Shown one piece after another: positions 36,017 to 44,343 of a stretch of 64,000 nt of DNA. Under the pieces are notes generated by a model. The model was given only the letters and a program-made list of their open reading frames with translations. It ran no database searches and was not told the DNA's origin. The position numbers and the translations under genes are program-made. Origin of the DNA: a bacterium (lineage in GTDB: Bacteria; Joyebacterota; Joyebacteria; Joyebacterales; Joyebacteraceae); assembly GCA_025774935.1 (NCBI GenBank), contig JALGZK010000001.1, positions 124,001 to 188,000 on the forward strand, written 5' to 3'. Position 1 is the stretch's first letter; every line of letters begins with the position of its first letter.

Positions 36017-37699
36017 ATGAACACCGGAATCCTGGAGGCGCTCCGGAGGATCGCGCGGGAGAAGCAGCTCGACGGCGCGCTCCTCGTCGAGGCGCTCGAG
36101 GCCGGGCTGATGTCAGCGGCCCGGAAGAAGTACGGACCCGCGGCCGACATCGAGGTGCTCGTCGACGACGAGACCGACACGCTCGGGGTGTACCTGAACA
36201 AGACCGTCGTGGACGATCCCGAGGACCCGATCACGGAGATCGAGTTCGAGGAGGCGAGGGAGCTCGACGGCACGGCGGAGGACGGCGACGTTGTGAGGGT
36301 GGAGGTGCCGCTCGACGAGTTCGGGAGAAACGCGATCCAGGCGGCGAAGCAGATCGTTGTCCAGAGGGTCCGTGAGGCCGAGCGGGAGCAGATCTACGGT
36401 GAGTTCCAGGACCGGATCGGTGAGATCGTCACGGGGGACGTGCAGCAGATCGAGCGCGGCGGAATCGTCGTCAACCTCGGGCGCACCGAGGCGCTCCTTC
36501 CGACACGGGAGCAGATCAGGCGCGAGCGCTATCGCCAGGGCGACAGGGTGCGCGCGTACCTGCTTTCGGTGGAGAAGACGACGAAGGGGCCGCAGATCAT
36601 CCTCTCGAGGACTCATCCGAACTTCCTGAAGAAGTTGTTCCGGATGGAGGTCCCGGAGATCTACGACTCGGTCGTGGAGATCATGGCGATCGCGCGGGAG
36701 GCCGGCGGACGCTCGAAGGTCGCGGTCGTGTCGCACGACGAGCGGGTCGATCCCGTCGGCGCCTGCGTCGGCGTCAAGGGATCGAGGATCCAGACGATCG
36801 TGCGGGAGCTTTCCGGAGAGAAGATCGACATCGTTCCGTGGAACGTCGACCCGGCCGTCCTCGTCTCCAGGGCCCTCAACCCCGCGAAGGTATCGAGGAC
36901 GCTCGTGAACGAGGCCGAACACGCCGTGAAGGTGATCGTGCCGGACGACCAGCTGTCGCTCGCCATCGGGAAGGGCGGACAGAATGCGCGACTCGCTGCG
37001 AAGCTCACCGGTTGGAAGATCGACATCGTCGGAGAGACGGAGCACACGAGGGAGCTCGAGATCGACCTCGCGCAGCGGGTGAACGTCAGCGAGCTGCCTG
37101 GAGTCGGCGCCAAGATGGCGGAGAACCTCGCCGACGCCGGGTACCGGCACGTTCAGGACCTGGACGGAATCTCAACGGAGGACCTCCTGAACGTACCGGG
37201 CGTCGGAGCCAAGACTGCCGAGAAGATCTCTATTGCCGTCGCGGCAGTGCTCGAGGTGCTCGACGAGGAGAAGCAGGTGCTCCTGAAGGAGATCGAGGAG
37301 CAGGCGCGCGCCGAGGCGATGAGGGCGGCGGAGGCACGAGAGCAGGCGGCGCGGGAAGAGGAGGAGGGGCGGGAGGAAGAGGACGCCGAGGAGGGTGAGG
37401 AGGAGGTCGAGGAGGACTCCGAACAGGAGGCGCCTGAGGCCGAGGACACCGATCAGGGCGCCGCCGAGGATGCTGAGGAGACGGACGAGGAGGAGGTCGT
37501 CGAAGAAGTGGTGGACGAAGAAGAAGTCCCGGACGAAGACGCGCCGGAGGGCGACGAGGAAGAGGAGCCTGAGAGCGAAGAGGAAGACGAGCCTGAGGGC
37601 GACGAGGAAGACGAGACCGAGTCCGACGACGAAGCTACAGCCGACGGAGAAGACGAGTCCGACGCGGAGGAGGAACCCGCCGACGACGAGGATCGATAG
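36017..37699 (+). CDS. nusA: Transcription termination/antitermination protein NusA with long acidic tail
   Basis: A 560-residue NusA that binds RNA polymerase and RNA. Order: N-terminal polymerase-binding domain (1-125), S1 domain (GEIVTGDVQQIERGGIVVNL), KH1 and KH2 (SHDERVDPVGACVGVKGSRI; SLAIGKGGQNARLAAKLTG), then helix-hairpin-helix motifs (LPGVGAKMAENL, VPGVGAKTAEKI) instead of full AR repeats. The last 120-130 residues, from about 37330, are almost entirely Glu and Asp with few other residues, an extension not needed for the core fold. ATG at 36017 follows TGAGGAGA. Confidence 0.97.
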   Translation: MNTGILEALRRIAREKQLDGALLVEALEAGLMSAARKKYGPAADIEVLVDDETDTLGVYLNKTVVDDPEDPITEIEFEEARELDGTAEDGDVVRVEVPLDEFGRNAIQAAKQIVVQRVREAEREQIYGEFQDRIGEIVTGDVQQIERGGIVVNLGRTEALLPTREQIRRERYRQGDRVRAYLLSVEKTTKGPQIILSRTHPNFLKKLFRMEVPEIYDSVVEIMAIAREAGGRSKVAVVSHDERVDPVGACVGVKGSRIQTIVRELSGEKIDIVPWNVDPAVLVSRALNPAKVSRTLVNEAEHAVKVIVPDDQLSLAIGKGGQNARLAAKLTGWKIDIVGETEHTRELEIDLAQRVNVSELPGVGAKMAENLADAGYRHVQDLDGISTEDLLNVPGVGAKTAEKISIAVAAVLEVLDEEKQVLLKEIEEQARAEAMRAAEAREQAAREEEEGREEEDAEEGEEEVEEDSEQEAPEAEDTDQGAAEDAEETDEEEVVEEVVDEEEVPDEDAPEGDEEEEPESEEEDEPEGDEEDETESDDEATADGEDESDAEEEPADDEDR

Positions 37700-37825
37700 C
37701 GAGACTCAGCGTGAGGCTCGCAGCGCGGAGGGTCGGCGACGGCAGGGCGAGCGTCGCGACCGACGGAAGACCGACACGGTGCCGTCGGGACACGCATGCT
37801 GACAGGAGCGACACGGAGGCAACAC

Positions 37826-40234
37826 GTGGGGAAGAAGCGAGTATACCAGGTCGCGAAAGAGTTCAGGATATCGAGCGAGGCCCTTATCGGCATGCTCAAG
37901 AAGCTCGGCGCCGAGGCGACGAGCCACATGAACGCCATCGACGATGACGTGGTTGAGAAGGTGCGGGCGGAGTTCGAGAAGGAGAAGGACGCGCTCAAGA
38001 AGGAGTACGCCAAGAAGGTCAGGAAGGCGGTCCGCGAGCGCACGAAGAAGGCCGAGGAGCAGAAGGCCAAGGAGAAGAAGGCGGCGGAGAAGAAGGCCCC
38101 CGAGAAGAAGCCGAAGAAGACCGCGAAGCCCGCGGCGGCGAAGGCAGGTCGCGCGAAGGCAACGGCCGAAGCAACGGCGACGAAGCCCGCGGCGCCGACC
38201 AAGAAGCCGGCAGCGCCGGGCAGGAAGGCGGCGCCGGCGGCGAAGCCAGCTGCCGCGAAGCCTGTGGTGTCCGCAGCGAAGCCCGCGGCGCCGACCAGGG
38301 CGGAGGCAGGGCGGAAGGGGAAGAAGCGCAGGAAGCCGCGGGTCGATCAGAAGACGGTCGAGGATACCGTCAGGAGGACCCTCGCCGCGACCGGCGAACG
38401 ACGTCCGAGGCGCAAGAGGCGCAAGGTGCGGAGCGACGGCGCCATCATCGAGGAGGAGATAAAGGTCCAGATCCCGGAGTTCGCGTCGGTTGGGGAGTTC
38501 GCGGAGGCACTAGACGTGCCGCCCAACGACGTGATCAAGAAGTGCCTGGACCTGGGCCTGATGGTGACGATCAACCAGCGGCTCGATGAGGACACGATTC
38601 TGCTCCTCGCCGATGCGTTCGACGAAGAGGTCGAGTTCCTGAAGGAGTACGGCGAGGACATCCTCGAGGAGCAGCATGACGTCGCCGTAGAGGGTGCCGA
38701 GACCGTTCCCAGGTCTCCTGTCGTCGCGGTGATGGGGCACGTCGATCACGGCAAGACCCTTCTCCTGGACTACATCAGACGGACGAACGTCGTGGCTGGC
38801 GAGTCGGGCGGGATCACGCAGCACATCGGTGCGTACGAGGTCGTGCACGACGGGAAGAAGGTCACCTTCCTCGACACGCCGGGTCACGAAGCGTTCACGG
38901 CGATGCGCGCGCGCGGCGCGCAGATCACCGACATGGTGGTTCTCGTCGTGGCGGCGGACGACGGCGTGATGCCCCAGACCGTCGAGGCCATCGACCACGC
39001 GAGAGCGGCTGGGGTCCCAATCGTTGTTGCGATCAACAAGAGCGACCTCCCGACAGCGAACGCGGACAAGGTGAAGACGGAGCTGTCTCAGCAGGGTCTC
39101 ACGGTGAGCGAGTGGGGCGGAGACATCACGTCTGTAGAGACGTCCGCAAAGACGGGAGACGGTGTCACGAAGCTCCTGGAGGAGCTGCTCTTCCAGGCGG
39201 ACCTCCTCGAGCTCGAGGCGGTGGACACCGGACCGGCCCGCGGGGTCGTGGTCGAAGTGGAGAAGCAGCGTGGCCGCGGCGTCGTCGCGACGGTGCTCGT
39301 TCAGAGCGGGACGTTCAACTCCGGCGACCCGTTCGTCGTGGGGCTCGCCGACGGCAAGGCGAGAGCGCTCTACGACGAGAGGAACCGGGAGGTCATGACG
39401 GCGGGCCCGTCGAAGCCTGTTCTGGTGTCGGGACTCGCCGGCGTTCCTCAGGCAGGTGACATCCTCGCGGTGGTGAGCGACGAGAGGCTGGCGCGTGAGA
39501 TTAGCGCGAAGAGACGACAGCAGCAGTGGGAGCGTCAGACGCGGTTCCAGAACCGCGTGACCCTCGAGGATCTCCACAAGCAGATCGAGGCCGGGTCCAT
39601 CAAGGAGCTCCGGATCGTGATCAACGGCGACGTCGACGGGTCGGTCGGCGCGCTGGCGGACTCGCTCGAGAAGCTGTCGACGGCCGAGGTCAAGGTCGAG
39701 GTCATCCGGAAGGCGGTCGGCGCCGTCACCGAGACGGACGTCCTCCTGGCCGCAGCGTCGAACGCGATCATCGTCGGGTTTCACATCGGCGTGTCGGTGC
39801 ACGTCAAGGAGCTCGCGAGGCGGGAGCACGTCGAGATCCGGCTGTACAAGGTCATCTACGAGGCAGTCGAGGACATCCGCGCGGCGATGGAGGGGCTCCT
39901 GGAGCCCGAGCGCCGCGAGGTCGTCGTCGGAACCGCCGAAGTGCGCGAGATATTCCGCGTTCCCCGGCTTGGCATGATCGCCGGCTGCTATGTCCTGTCG
40001 GGCGCGGTCAGGCGCGGGGCCAAGGCGCGGCTGATTCGCGAGGAGATGCTCCTCCACGAGGGGACCATCGACTCGCTCAAGCGCTTCAAGGACGACGTAC
40101 GGGAGGTCCAGACAGGCTTCGAGTGCGGCATCGGGATCGAAGGAATGGACGACGTTCAGGCGGGCGACCTGATCGAGGTGTACGACATCGAGGAGGTGGC
40201 GCGGAAGCTGAGCGACACGGCAGCGGCCGCGTGA
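37826..40234 (+). CDS. infB: Translation initiation factor IF-2
   Basis: GTPase of 802 residues that recruits initiator tRNA to the 30S subunit. An N-terminal IF2_N domain ([24 protein letters not shown]) is followed by a Lys/Ala/Pro-rich linker of about 150 residues and a second IF2_N-type segment ([27 protein letters not shown]). The G domain has GHVDHGKT near residue 304, [15 protein letters not shown] and NKSDLP; domains II to IV complete the protein. GTG at 37826 has GGAGG 6 nt upstream and is preferred over an ATG at 37796 that lacks a clear site. Confidence 0.97.
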   Translation: MGKKRVYQVAKEFRISSEALIGMLKKLGAEATSHMNAIDDDVVEKVRAEFEKEKDALKKEYAKKVRKAVRERTKKAEEQKAKEKKAAEKKAPEKKPKKTAKPAAAKAGRAKATAEATATKPAAPTKKPAAPGRKAAPAAKPAAAKPVVSAAKPAAPTRAEAGRKGKKRRKPRVDQKTVEDTVRRTLAATGERRPRRKRRKVRSDGAIIEEEIKVQIPEFASVGEFAEALDVPPNDVIKKCLDLGLMVTINQRLDEDTILLLADAFDEEVEFLKEYGEDILEEQHDVAVEGAETVPRSPVVAVMGHVDHGKTLLLDYIRRTNVVAGESGGITQHIGAYEVVHDGKKVTFLDTPGHEAFTAMRARGAQITDMVVLVVAADDGVMPQTVEAIDHARAAGVPIVVAINKSDLPTANADKVKTELSQQGLTVSEWGGDITSVETSAKTGDGVTKLLEELLFQADLLELEAVDTGPARGVVVEVEKQRGRGVVATVLVQSGTFNSGDPFVVGLADGKARALYDERNREVMTAGPSKPVLVSGLAGVPQAGDILAVVSDERLAREISAKRRQQQWERQTRFQNRVTLEDLHKQIEAGSIKELRIVINGDVDGSVGALADSLEKLSTAEVKVEVIRKAVGAVTETDVLLAAASNAIIVGFHIGVSVHVKELARREHVEIRLYKVIYEAVEDIRAAMEGLLEPERREVVVGTAEVREIFRVPRLGMIAGCYVLSGAVRRGAKARLIREEMLLHEGTIDSLKRFKDDVREVQTGFECGIGIEGMDDVQAGDLIEVYDIEEVARKLSDTAAAA

Positions 40235-40259
40235 GTGACGCGCCGTCGGGAAGTGCGCT

Positions 40260-40541
40260 GTGATAGTCGGGACCCTCGAGGTAACTCTCAGGATCGGCGG
40301 AAGCCAGTCCCTCAAGTCGAGACGCAGAGTCGTCAAGAGCCTGAAGGACCGGATCAGGGCACGGTACAACGTATCGGTCGCTGACGTCGGCGACCAGAAC
40401 GTGTGGCAGAGCGCCGTGCTCGCGGTGGCCGTTGTGTCGAACGACGGCGGCTTCGCACGCGAGGTCCTGTCGAAGATCCTGCGGCTGGTCCTCTCCGACC
40501 CGCGGGTCGACGTGCTCGATCACAACGTTGACATCGTGTAG
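40260..40541 (+). CDS. DUF503 family protein (YlxP-like)
   Basis: A 93-residue protein of the DUF503/YlxP family, commonly found between infB and rbfA. The sequence has the family pattern VGTLEVTLRIGGSQSLKSRRRVVKSL and later NVSVADVGDQNVWQSAVLAVAVVS. The start is GTG at 40260. The function is unknown, but the neighbourhood suggests ribosome assembly or translation. About 85 nt separate it from rbfA. Confidence 0.9.
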   Translation: MIVGTLEVTLRIGGSQSLKSRRRVVKSLKDRIRARYNVSVADVGDQNVWQSAVLAVAVVSNDGGFAREVLSKILRLVLSDPRVDVLDHNVDIV

Positions 40542-40625
40542 CAGCACCTCCCTCCGACGCCACGCGTATCCGCACCGCCTCCACGAAGAGAGGCAGCCGC
40601 ACGAGCGGCCGCCGAAGGAAGCAGA

Positions 40626-41012
40626 TTGACGCACAAGCGCATACTCAGAGTCAGAGAGGCGGTTCGGCGCGAGCTCGGCCTCATCCTCGACCGGAAGATG
40701 AACGATCCGAGGGTCGGCATGGTGACCGTAACGAGGGTCGAGCTCTCGGACGACCTCAAGTACGCGAAGGTGTTCGTGAGCCTCTTCGGGGAACCAGAGG
40801 AGAAGGAGACGGTCCTCAGGATCCTCCGGAAGGCGAGACGTTTTCTCAGGGGAGAGCTGGCGCACACACTAACCATGCGCACTGCCCCCGAGCTGTCGTT
40901 CGTCCTCGACGATTCCTCCGAGGACTACCTCCGCATCGACGAGGTACTCAAGAAGATCCATGCCGAAAACACAGAACGAGACGGAACGGAAGAAGATCCG
41001 GAAGGCCCTTGA
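40626..41012 (+). CDS. rbfA: Ribosome-binding factor A
   Basis: A 128-residue KH-like 30S maturation factor. Family features are RVREAVRRELGLILDRKMNDPRV, VTVTRVELSDDLKYAKVFVS, and the C-terminal ELSFVLDDSSEDYLRIDEVLKKI. The start is TTG at 40626 with GGAAGCAG upstream, a weak site. Its 3' end overlaps the nrnA gene by 53 nt, so translation may be coupled. Confidence 0.95.
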   Translation: MTHKRILRVREAVRRELGLILDRKMNDPRVGMVTVTRVELSDDLKYAKVFVSLFGEPEEKETVLRILRKARRFLRGELAHTLTMRTAPELSFVLDDSSEDYLRIDEVLKKIHAENTERDGTEEDPEGP

Positions 41013-41934
41013 GGCCGGAGGTTCCTTCGTCCTTGCGGCGCACAGGAGACCGGACGGGGACGCGCTGGGCTCGATGCTCGCCCTCGCGAGGTGGATCGAG
41101 GGGAGGGGAGGCATCGCCGCCGTTGTCTGTCCCGGAGGCGTTCCCGAACCGTATGGATTCCTGCCGGGAGCGGAGTCGGTGGTTCGCGGGTTTCCGATCG
41201 CTCCGGCGCAAGCGGCCCTCATCGTGGTCGACACTCCGATGGTCTCGCGCACAGGCGCGCCCCCGGAGCTCGTCGCTCAGGCGTCTCCCGTGATCAACAT
41301 CGACCACCACCCCGATAACGAGGAGTTCGGTGACGCGAACCTCGTCGACACGAGCGCCTCAGCCGCAGCGCTGCTGGTGTACGAGATCCTGGAGCCCCTC
41401 GGCGGGCTTGCCTCCGAGATCGCGTCCCTCTTGTACGTCGGGATCTTCACCGACACTGGCGGATTCCGGTTCGGCAACACCGACGCCAGGACCCTCGCCA
41501 CGGCTGCCAGACTCGTGGAGCTTGGCGCCGACCCCGCGCTGACCGCGCGGATGGTCTACGGCGAGCAGCCGCTTGGCCGACTGAGGCTTCTCGGGCTCGT
41601 CCTGGCGTCGGCGGAGACGGTCCTGGACGGCAGGGTCGCTGTGCTCACTTTGACCGACGAGATGCGGCGCGAGACGGGATCGAGCGGAGACGAGATCGAG
41701 GGCCTCGCGGCGTACGGCCGGCACATCGAGGGCGCACAGGTCTCGGCCCTTCTGAGGGAGCTTGACGGCGCGGTGCGGGTGAGCCTGCGGTCGGCCGGAC
41801 CGGTAGACGTGAACGCAGTGGCCGCGAGCCTCGGAGGAGGTGGCCACCGCGCCGCTGCAGGAATCGTCATGGAGGGATCGCTGGAGGAAGCGCGCGGGCG
41901 CCTCATTGAAGCGATCGAGGAGTTCCTCGTCTAG
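40960..41934 (+). CDS. nrnA: DHH-family phosphoesterase, NrnA-like oligoribonuclease/pAp phosphatase
   Basis: A 324-residue DHH/DHHA1 protein. The DHH motifs are AAHRRPDGDALGS (metal site), VVDTP, and NIDHHPDN; the DHHA1 domain ends with GGGGHRAAAG. NrnA proteins degrade short RNAs and 3'-phosphoadenosine-5'-phosphate, and the gene is frequently between rbfA and truB, as here. ATG at 40960 lies inside rbfA. Confidence 0.93.
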   Translation: MPKTQNETERKKIRKALEAGGSFVLAAHRRPDGDALGSMLALARWIEGRGGIAAVVCPGGVPEPYGFLPGAESVVRGFPIAPAQAALIVVDTPMVSRTGAPPELVAQASPVINIDHHPDNEEFGDANLVDTSASAAALLVYEILEPLGGLASEIASLLYVGIFTDTGGFRFGNTDARTLATAARLVELGADPALTARMVYGEQPLGRLRLLGLVLASAETVLDGRVAVLTLTDEMRRETGSSGDEIEGLAAYGRHIEGAQVSALLRELDGAVRVSLRSAGPVDVNAVAASLGGGGHRAAAGIVMEGSLEEARGRLIEAIEEFLV

Positions 41935-41946
41935 GAACGCCCGAGG

Positions 41947-42894
41947 GTGCGGGTGCAGAAGCGGACGCGGGAGGGGAGGCAGGAACGTACCTTGGATCGA
42001 GTGCTCGTGGTCGACAAGCCTCCCGGTATGACTTCTCACGACGTAGTCCAGCGCGTGAGACGCTCCTCCCGCATCAAGAAGGTCGGCCACACTGGAACGC
42101 TCGATCCGGCCGCGACCGGCGTCCTCGTGCTCCTGACCGGAAAGGCCACGAGGCTCGCGCAGTTCTTCGTGAACGACGACAAGGCGTACCGGGGACACCT
42201 GGTCCTCGGCGTCACGACTGGCACGCAGGACGCGGACGGCGAAATCCTGGAGGAGAGGGACCCGGGCGGCGTGACGCTCCCACAGATCGAGAGCGCGCTC
42301 GCGCAGTTCGTGGGCGACATCGAACAGGTACCTCCGATGGTGTCCGCTCTGAAGCACGAGGGAACTCCGCTCTACGTCCTCGCTCGCAAGGGCGTCGTCG
42401 TGGACCGCGAGCCCAGGCGAGTCGTCGTGCAGAGACTCGAGGTCATTCGTTTCGAGCCGCCGCGGGTGGAATTCGAGATCGTGTGCTCGAGCGGAACCTA
42501 CGTACGCACGATCGCCTCCGACGTCGGCGAGCTCCTGGGATGCGGGGCGCACCTCGGAGGTCTCTCCCGGACGCGAGTGGGCGCGTTCGGGCTCGAGCAG
42601 GCTGCGTCCCTCGAAGCGATAGAAAGCGCTCGCCGCGATCTGTCGTCGTTCGGCCTGCCGATGCTGGAGGCACTGCCTCGTCTGCCACTTCTGACCGTCG
42701 ACGAGCGGGAAGAGCAGTCGATCTCGACCGGAGGCGCGATCGACGTGGCGCCGGACCGGCTGGCGGGCTCCCTCGACGGTCTCGTGCGGATCACTGCCGA
42801 CGGCGCGGAGCTGCTCGCCATCGGGCGGGAGTCGGGCGAGAGGAACGGAACCATCGTGGTCAGACCGGTGCGCGTCTTCGCGGATCAGAGGTGA
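41947..42894 (+). CDS. truB: tRNA pseudouridine-55 synthase
   Basis: Forms pseudouridine 55 in the T-loop of tRNAs. The 315-residue protein has VLVVDKPPGMTSHDVVQRVRR, the catalytic aspartate in VGHTGTLDPAATGVL, YRGHLVLGVTTGTQDADG, and SSGTYVRTIASDVGELLG. A C-terminal PUA-like region follows. The start is uncertain: GTG at 41947 is given, while GTG at 41953 and TTG at 41992 (GGAGG 12 nt upstream) are alternatives in the same frame, and conserved sequence begins after 41992. Confidence 0.95.
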   Translation: MRVQKRTREGRQERTLDRVLVVDKPPGMTSHDVVQRVRRSSRIKKVGHTGTLDPAATGVLVLLTGKATRLAQFFVNDDKAYRGHLVLGVTTGTQDADGEILEERDPGGVTLPQIESALAQFVGDIEQVPPMVSALKHEGTPLYVLARKGVVVDREPRRVVVQRLEVIRFEPPRVEFEIVCSSGTYVRTIASDVGELLGCGAHLGGLSRTRVGAFGLEQAASLEAIESARRDLSSFGLPMLEALPRLPLLTVDEREEQSISTGGAIDVAPDRLAGSLDGLVRITADGAELLAIGRESGERNGTIVVRPVRVFADQR

Positions 42895-42898
42895 ACGC

Positions 42899-43828
42899 GT
42901 GAAGCTTCTTCGAACTCCAGAGGGGATACCTGCGGACGATCCTGAGCTTCTCTCGGTGACCGTCGGGAACTTCGACGGCGTCCACCGCGGCCACGCCGCC
43001 GTCATCGAGGAGCTCGTGGAGAGCGCACGCTCACGCGGGGCGATGGCCGTGGCAGTCACCTTCGAACCGCACCCGATCGCGGTCGTCGCGCCCGAGCACG
43101 CCCCCGGACTCCTCACGACGACCGATGAAAAGGCGGAGCTCATGGCTCCGTCCGGCCTCGCCGCTCTTCTCGTCGTCGAGTTCACGCCGGAGGTCATGAA
43201 CGAGAACGCCCGCGAGTTCCTGTCGTGGCTCAAGGTCGGCCACGGCTCCCATCTCGTTCTCGGCTACGACTTCCACATGGGCAAGGGGCGCTGCTGCGAC
43301 ATCGGCCGGCTCTCCGAGCTCGGCGCCGAGATCGGGTACGGGCTGGACGTCGTGCCTCCCGTCGAGCACGATGGCCTCCCGATCTCGAGCACGCGGATCC
43401 GTGAGAGCGTGGCCGAGGGCGACGTAGAGGACGCGCAGGTCATGCTCGGGAGACCGTACTCGCTCCGAGGGAAGGTCGTCGGCGGCCAGGGAGCCGGGAA
43501 GCTCCTCCGGAGCCCGACAGCGAATCTCGAACTTCCGGAGGAGAAGCTGCTGCCGGGGGACGGTGTCTACGTCGCCTCGGCGACGAGCCTCGATGGGAGG
43601 CCGGCGGCGCTCTACGTGGGCACGCGCCCCACGTTCGGGAGGGGCGAGAGGCGGGCCGAGGTTCACATCCTCGACCTCGAGGCCGACCTCTATGGCGCGA
43701 CTCTGGCCGTCGATCTCGTTGAACGGATCCGCGGAGACGAGACGTTCGGGAGCGCCGAGGAACTGGCTGCCCGGATCGGGGAGGACCTCGAGCGGGTCAG
43801 GGAACGGGCACAGGCGCGCGGTATGTGA
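42899..43828 (+). CDS. ribF: Bifunctional riboflavin kinase/FAD synthetase
   Basis: Makes FMN and FAD from riboflavin. The N-terminal adenylyltransferase domain has VGNFDGVHRGHAAVI and LVLGYDFHMGKGR, with SSTRIRESVAEGDV before the linker. The C-terminal flavokinase domain has GKVVGGQGAGKLLRSPTANLEL and DGVYVASA. Length is 309 residues, normal for the family. GTG at 42899 is 4 nt after the truB stop. Confidence 0.96.
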   Translation: MKLLRTPEGIPADDPELLSVTVGNFDGVHRGHAAVIEELVESARSRGAMAVAVTFEPHPIAVVAPEHAPGLLTTTDEKAELMAPSGLAALLVVEFTPEVMNENAREFLSWLKVGHGSHLVLGYDFHMGKGRCCDIGRLSELGAEIGYGLDVVPPVEHDGLPISSTRIRESVAEGDVEDAQVMLGRPYSLRGKVVGGQGAGKLLRSPTANLELPEEKLLPGDGVYVASATSLDGRPAALYVGTRPTFGRGERRAEVHILDLEADLYGATLAVDLVERIRGDETFGSAEELAARIGEDLERVRERAQARGM

Positions 43829-43882
43829 GGAGCGGTTCACCGGGGGCGTCCACCAGACGGGCCTGAGAAGGGCAGTTTCTTT

Positions 43883-43911
43883 TTGACAGGGTACCGGTCT
43901 TGTGCTAGGTT
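43883..43911 (+). promoter_or_regulatory. Extended sigma-70 promoter for rpsO-pnp
   Basis: TTGACA (43883-43888), 17-nt spacer, TAGGTT (43906-43911) preceded by TGC, an extended -10 element. About 50 nt of leader precede rpsO. Confidence 0.7.
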
Positions 43912-43962
43912 GACCAAGATTCGTAAGGGCATCGCGCAGTTGCGGGACGGAGGGATTCGAGA

Positions 43963-44232
43963 GTGTCGCTAACGAAGGAAAAGAAGAGAGAGATCGTCAA
44001 GCGGTTCGAGACGCACGCTGGCGACACCGGGTCGGCGGAGGTGCAGATCGCGCTTCTGACCGAGAGGATCCAGACTCTCTCCACGCACTTCGACATGCAC
44101 AAGAAGGACAATCATTCGAGGCTCGGCCTTCTCAAGATGGTCGGCAAGCGTCGTCGCCTGCTGAACTACCTCAAGGAGCACAAGCCGGGCAGTTACAAGC
44201 AGGTCATCAAGGAACTCGGGCTTCGCAGGTAG
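43963..44232 (+). CDS. rpsO: 30S ribosomal protein S15
   Basis: Primary 16S rRNA-binding protein of 89 residues with the canonical [39 protein letters not shown] and [12 protein letters not shown] motifs. The start is GTG at 43963 with GGAGGGATTCGAGA upstream. It is followed by a hairpin and pnp, the classic rpsO-pnp arrangement, and S15 often represses its own mRNA through a leader structure. Confidence 0.98.
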   Translation: MSLTKEKKREIVKRFETHAGDTGSAEVQIALLTERIQTLSTHFDMHKKDNHSRLGLLKMVGKRRRLLNYLKEHKPGSYKQVIKELGLRR

Positions 44233-44281
44233 TCGGACGCGATACGCGAGACAATCCGGCTGCACGTGCGCCCGGGAGCTG

Positions 44282-44315
44282 GCCCTCCCGCGAGCGATCG
44301 GGAGGGCTTTGTTCT
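44282..44315 (+). terminator. rpsO-pnp intergenic hairpin (attenuator or RNase III site)
   Basis: A perfect 9-bp stem, GCCCTCCCG (44282-44290) with CGGGAGGGC (44299-44307), 8-nt loop, followed by TTTGTTCTT. In E. coli the equivalent region holds a leaky terminator and a processing stem controlling pnp. Confidence 0.75.
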
Positions 44316-44343
44316 TGGCGCACGAGCTGCCGCGGAGGATGAG

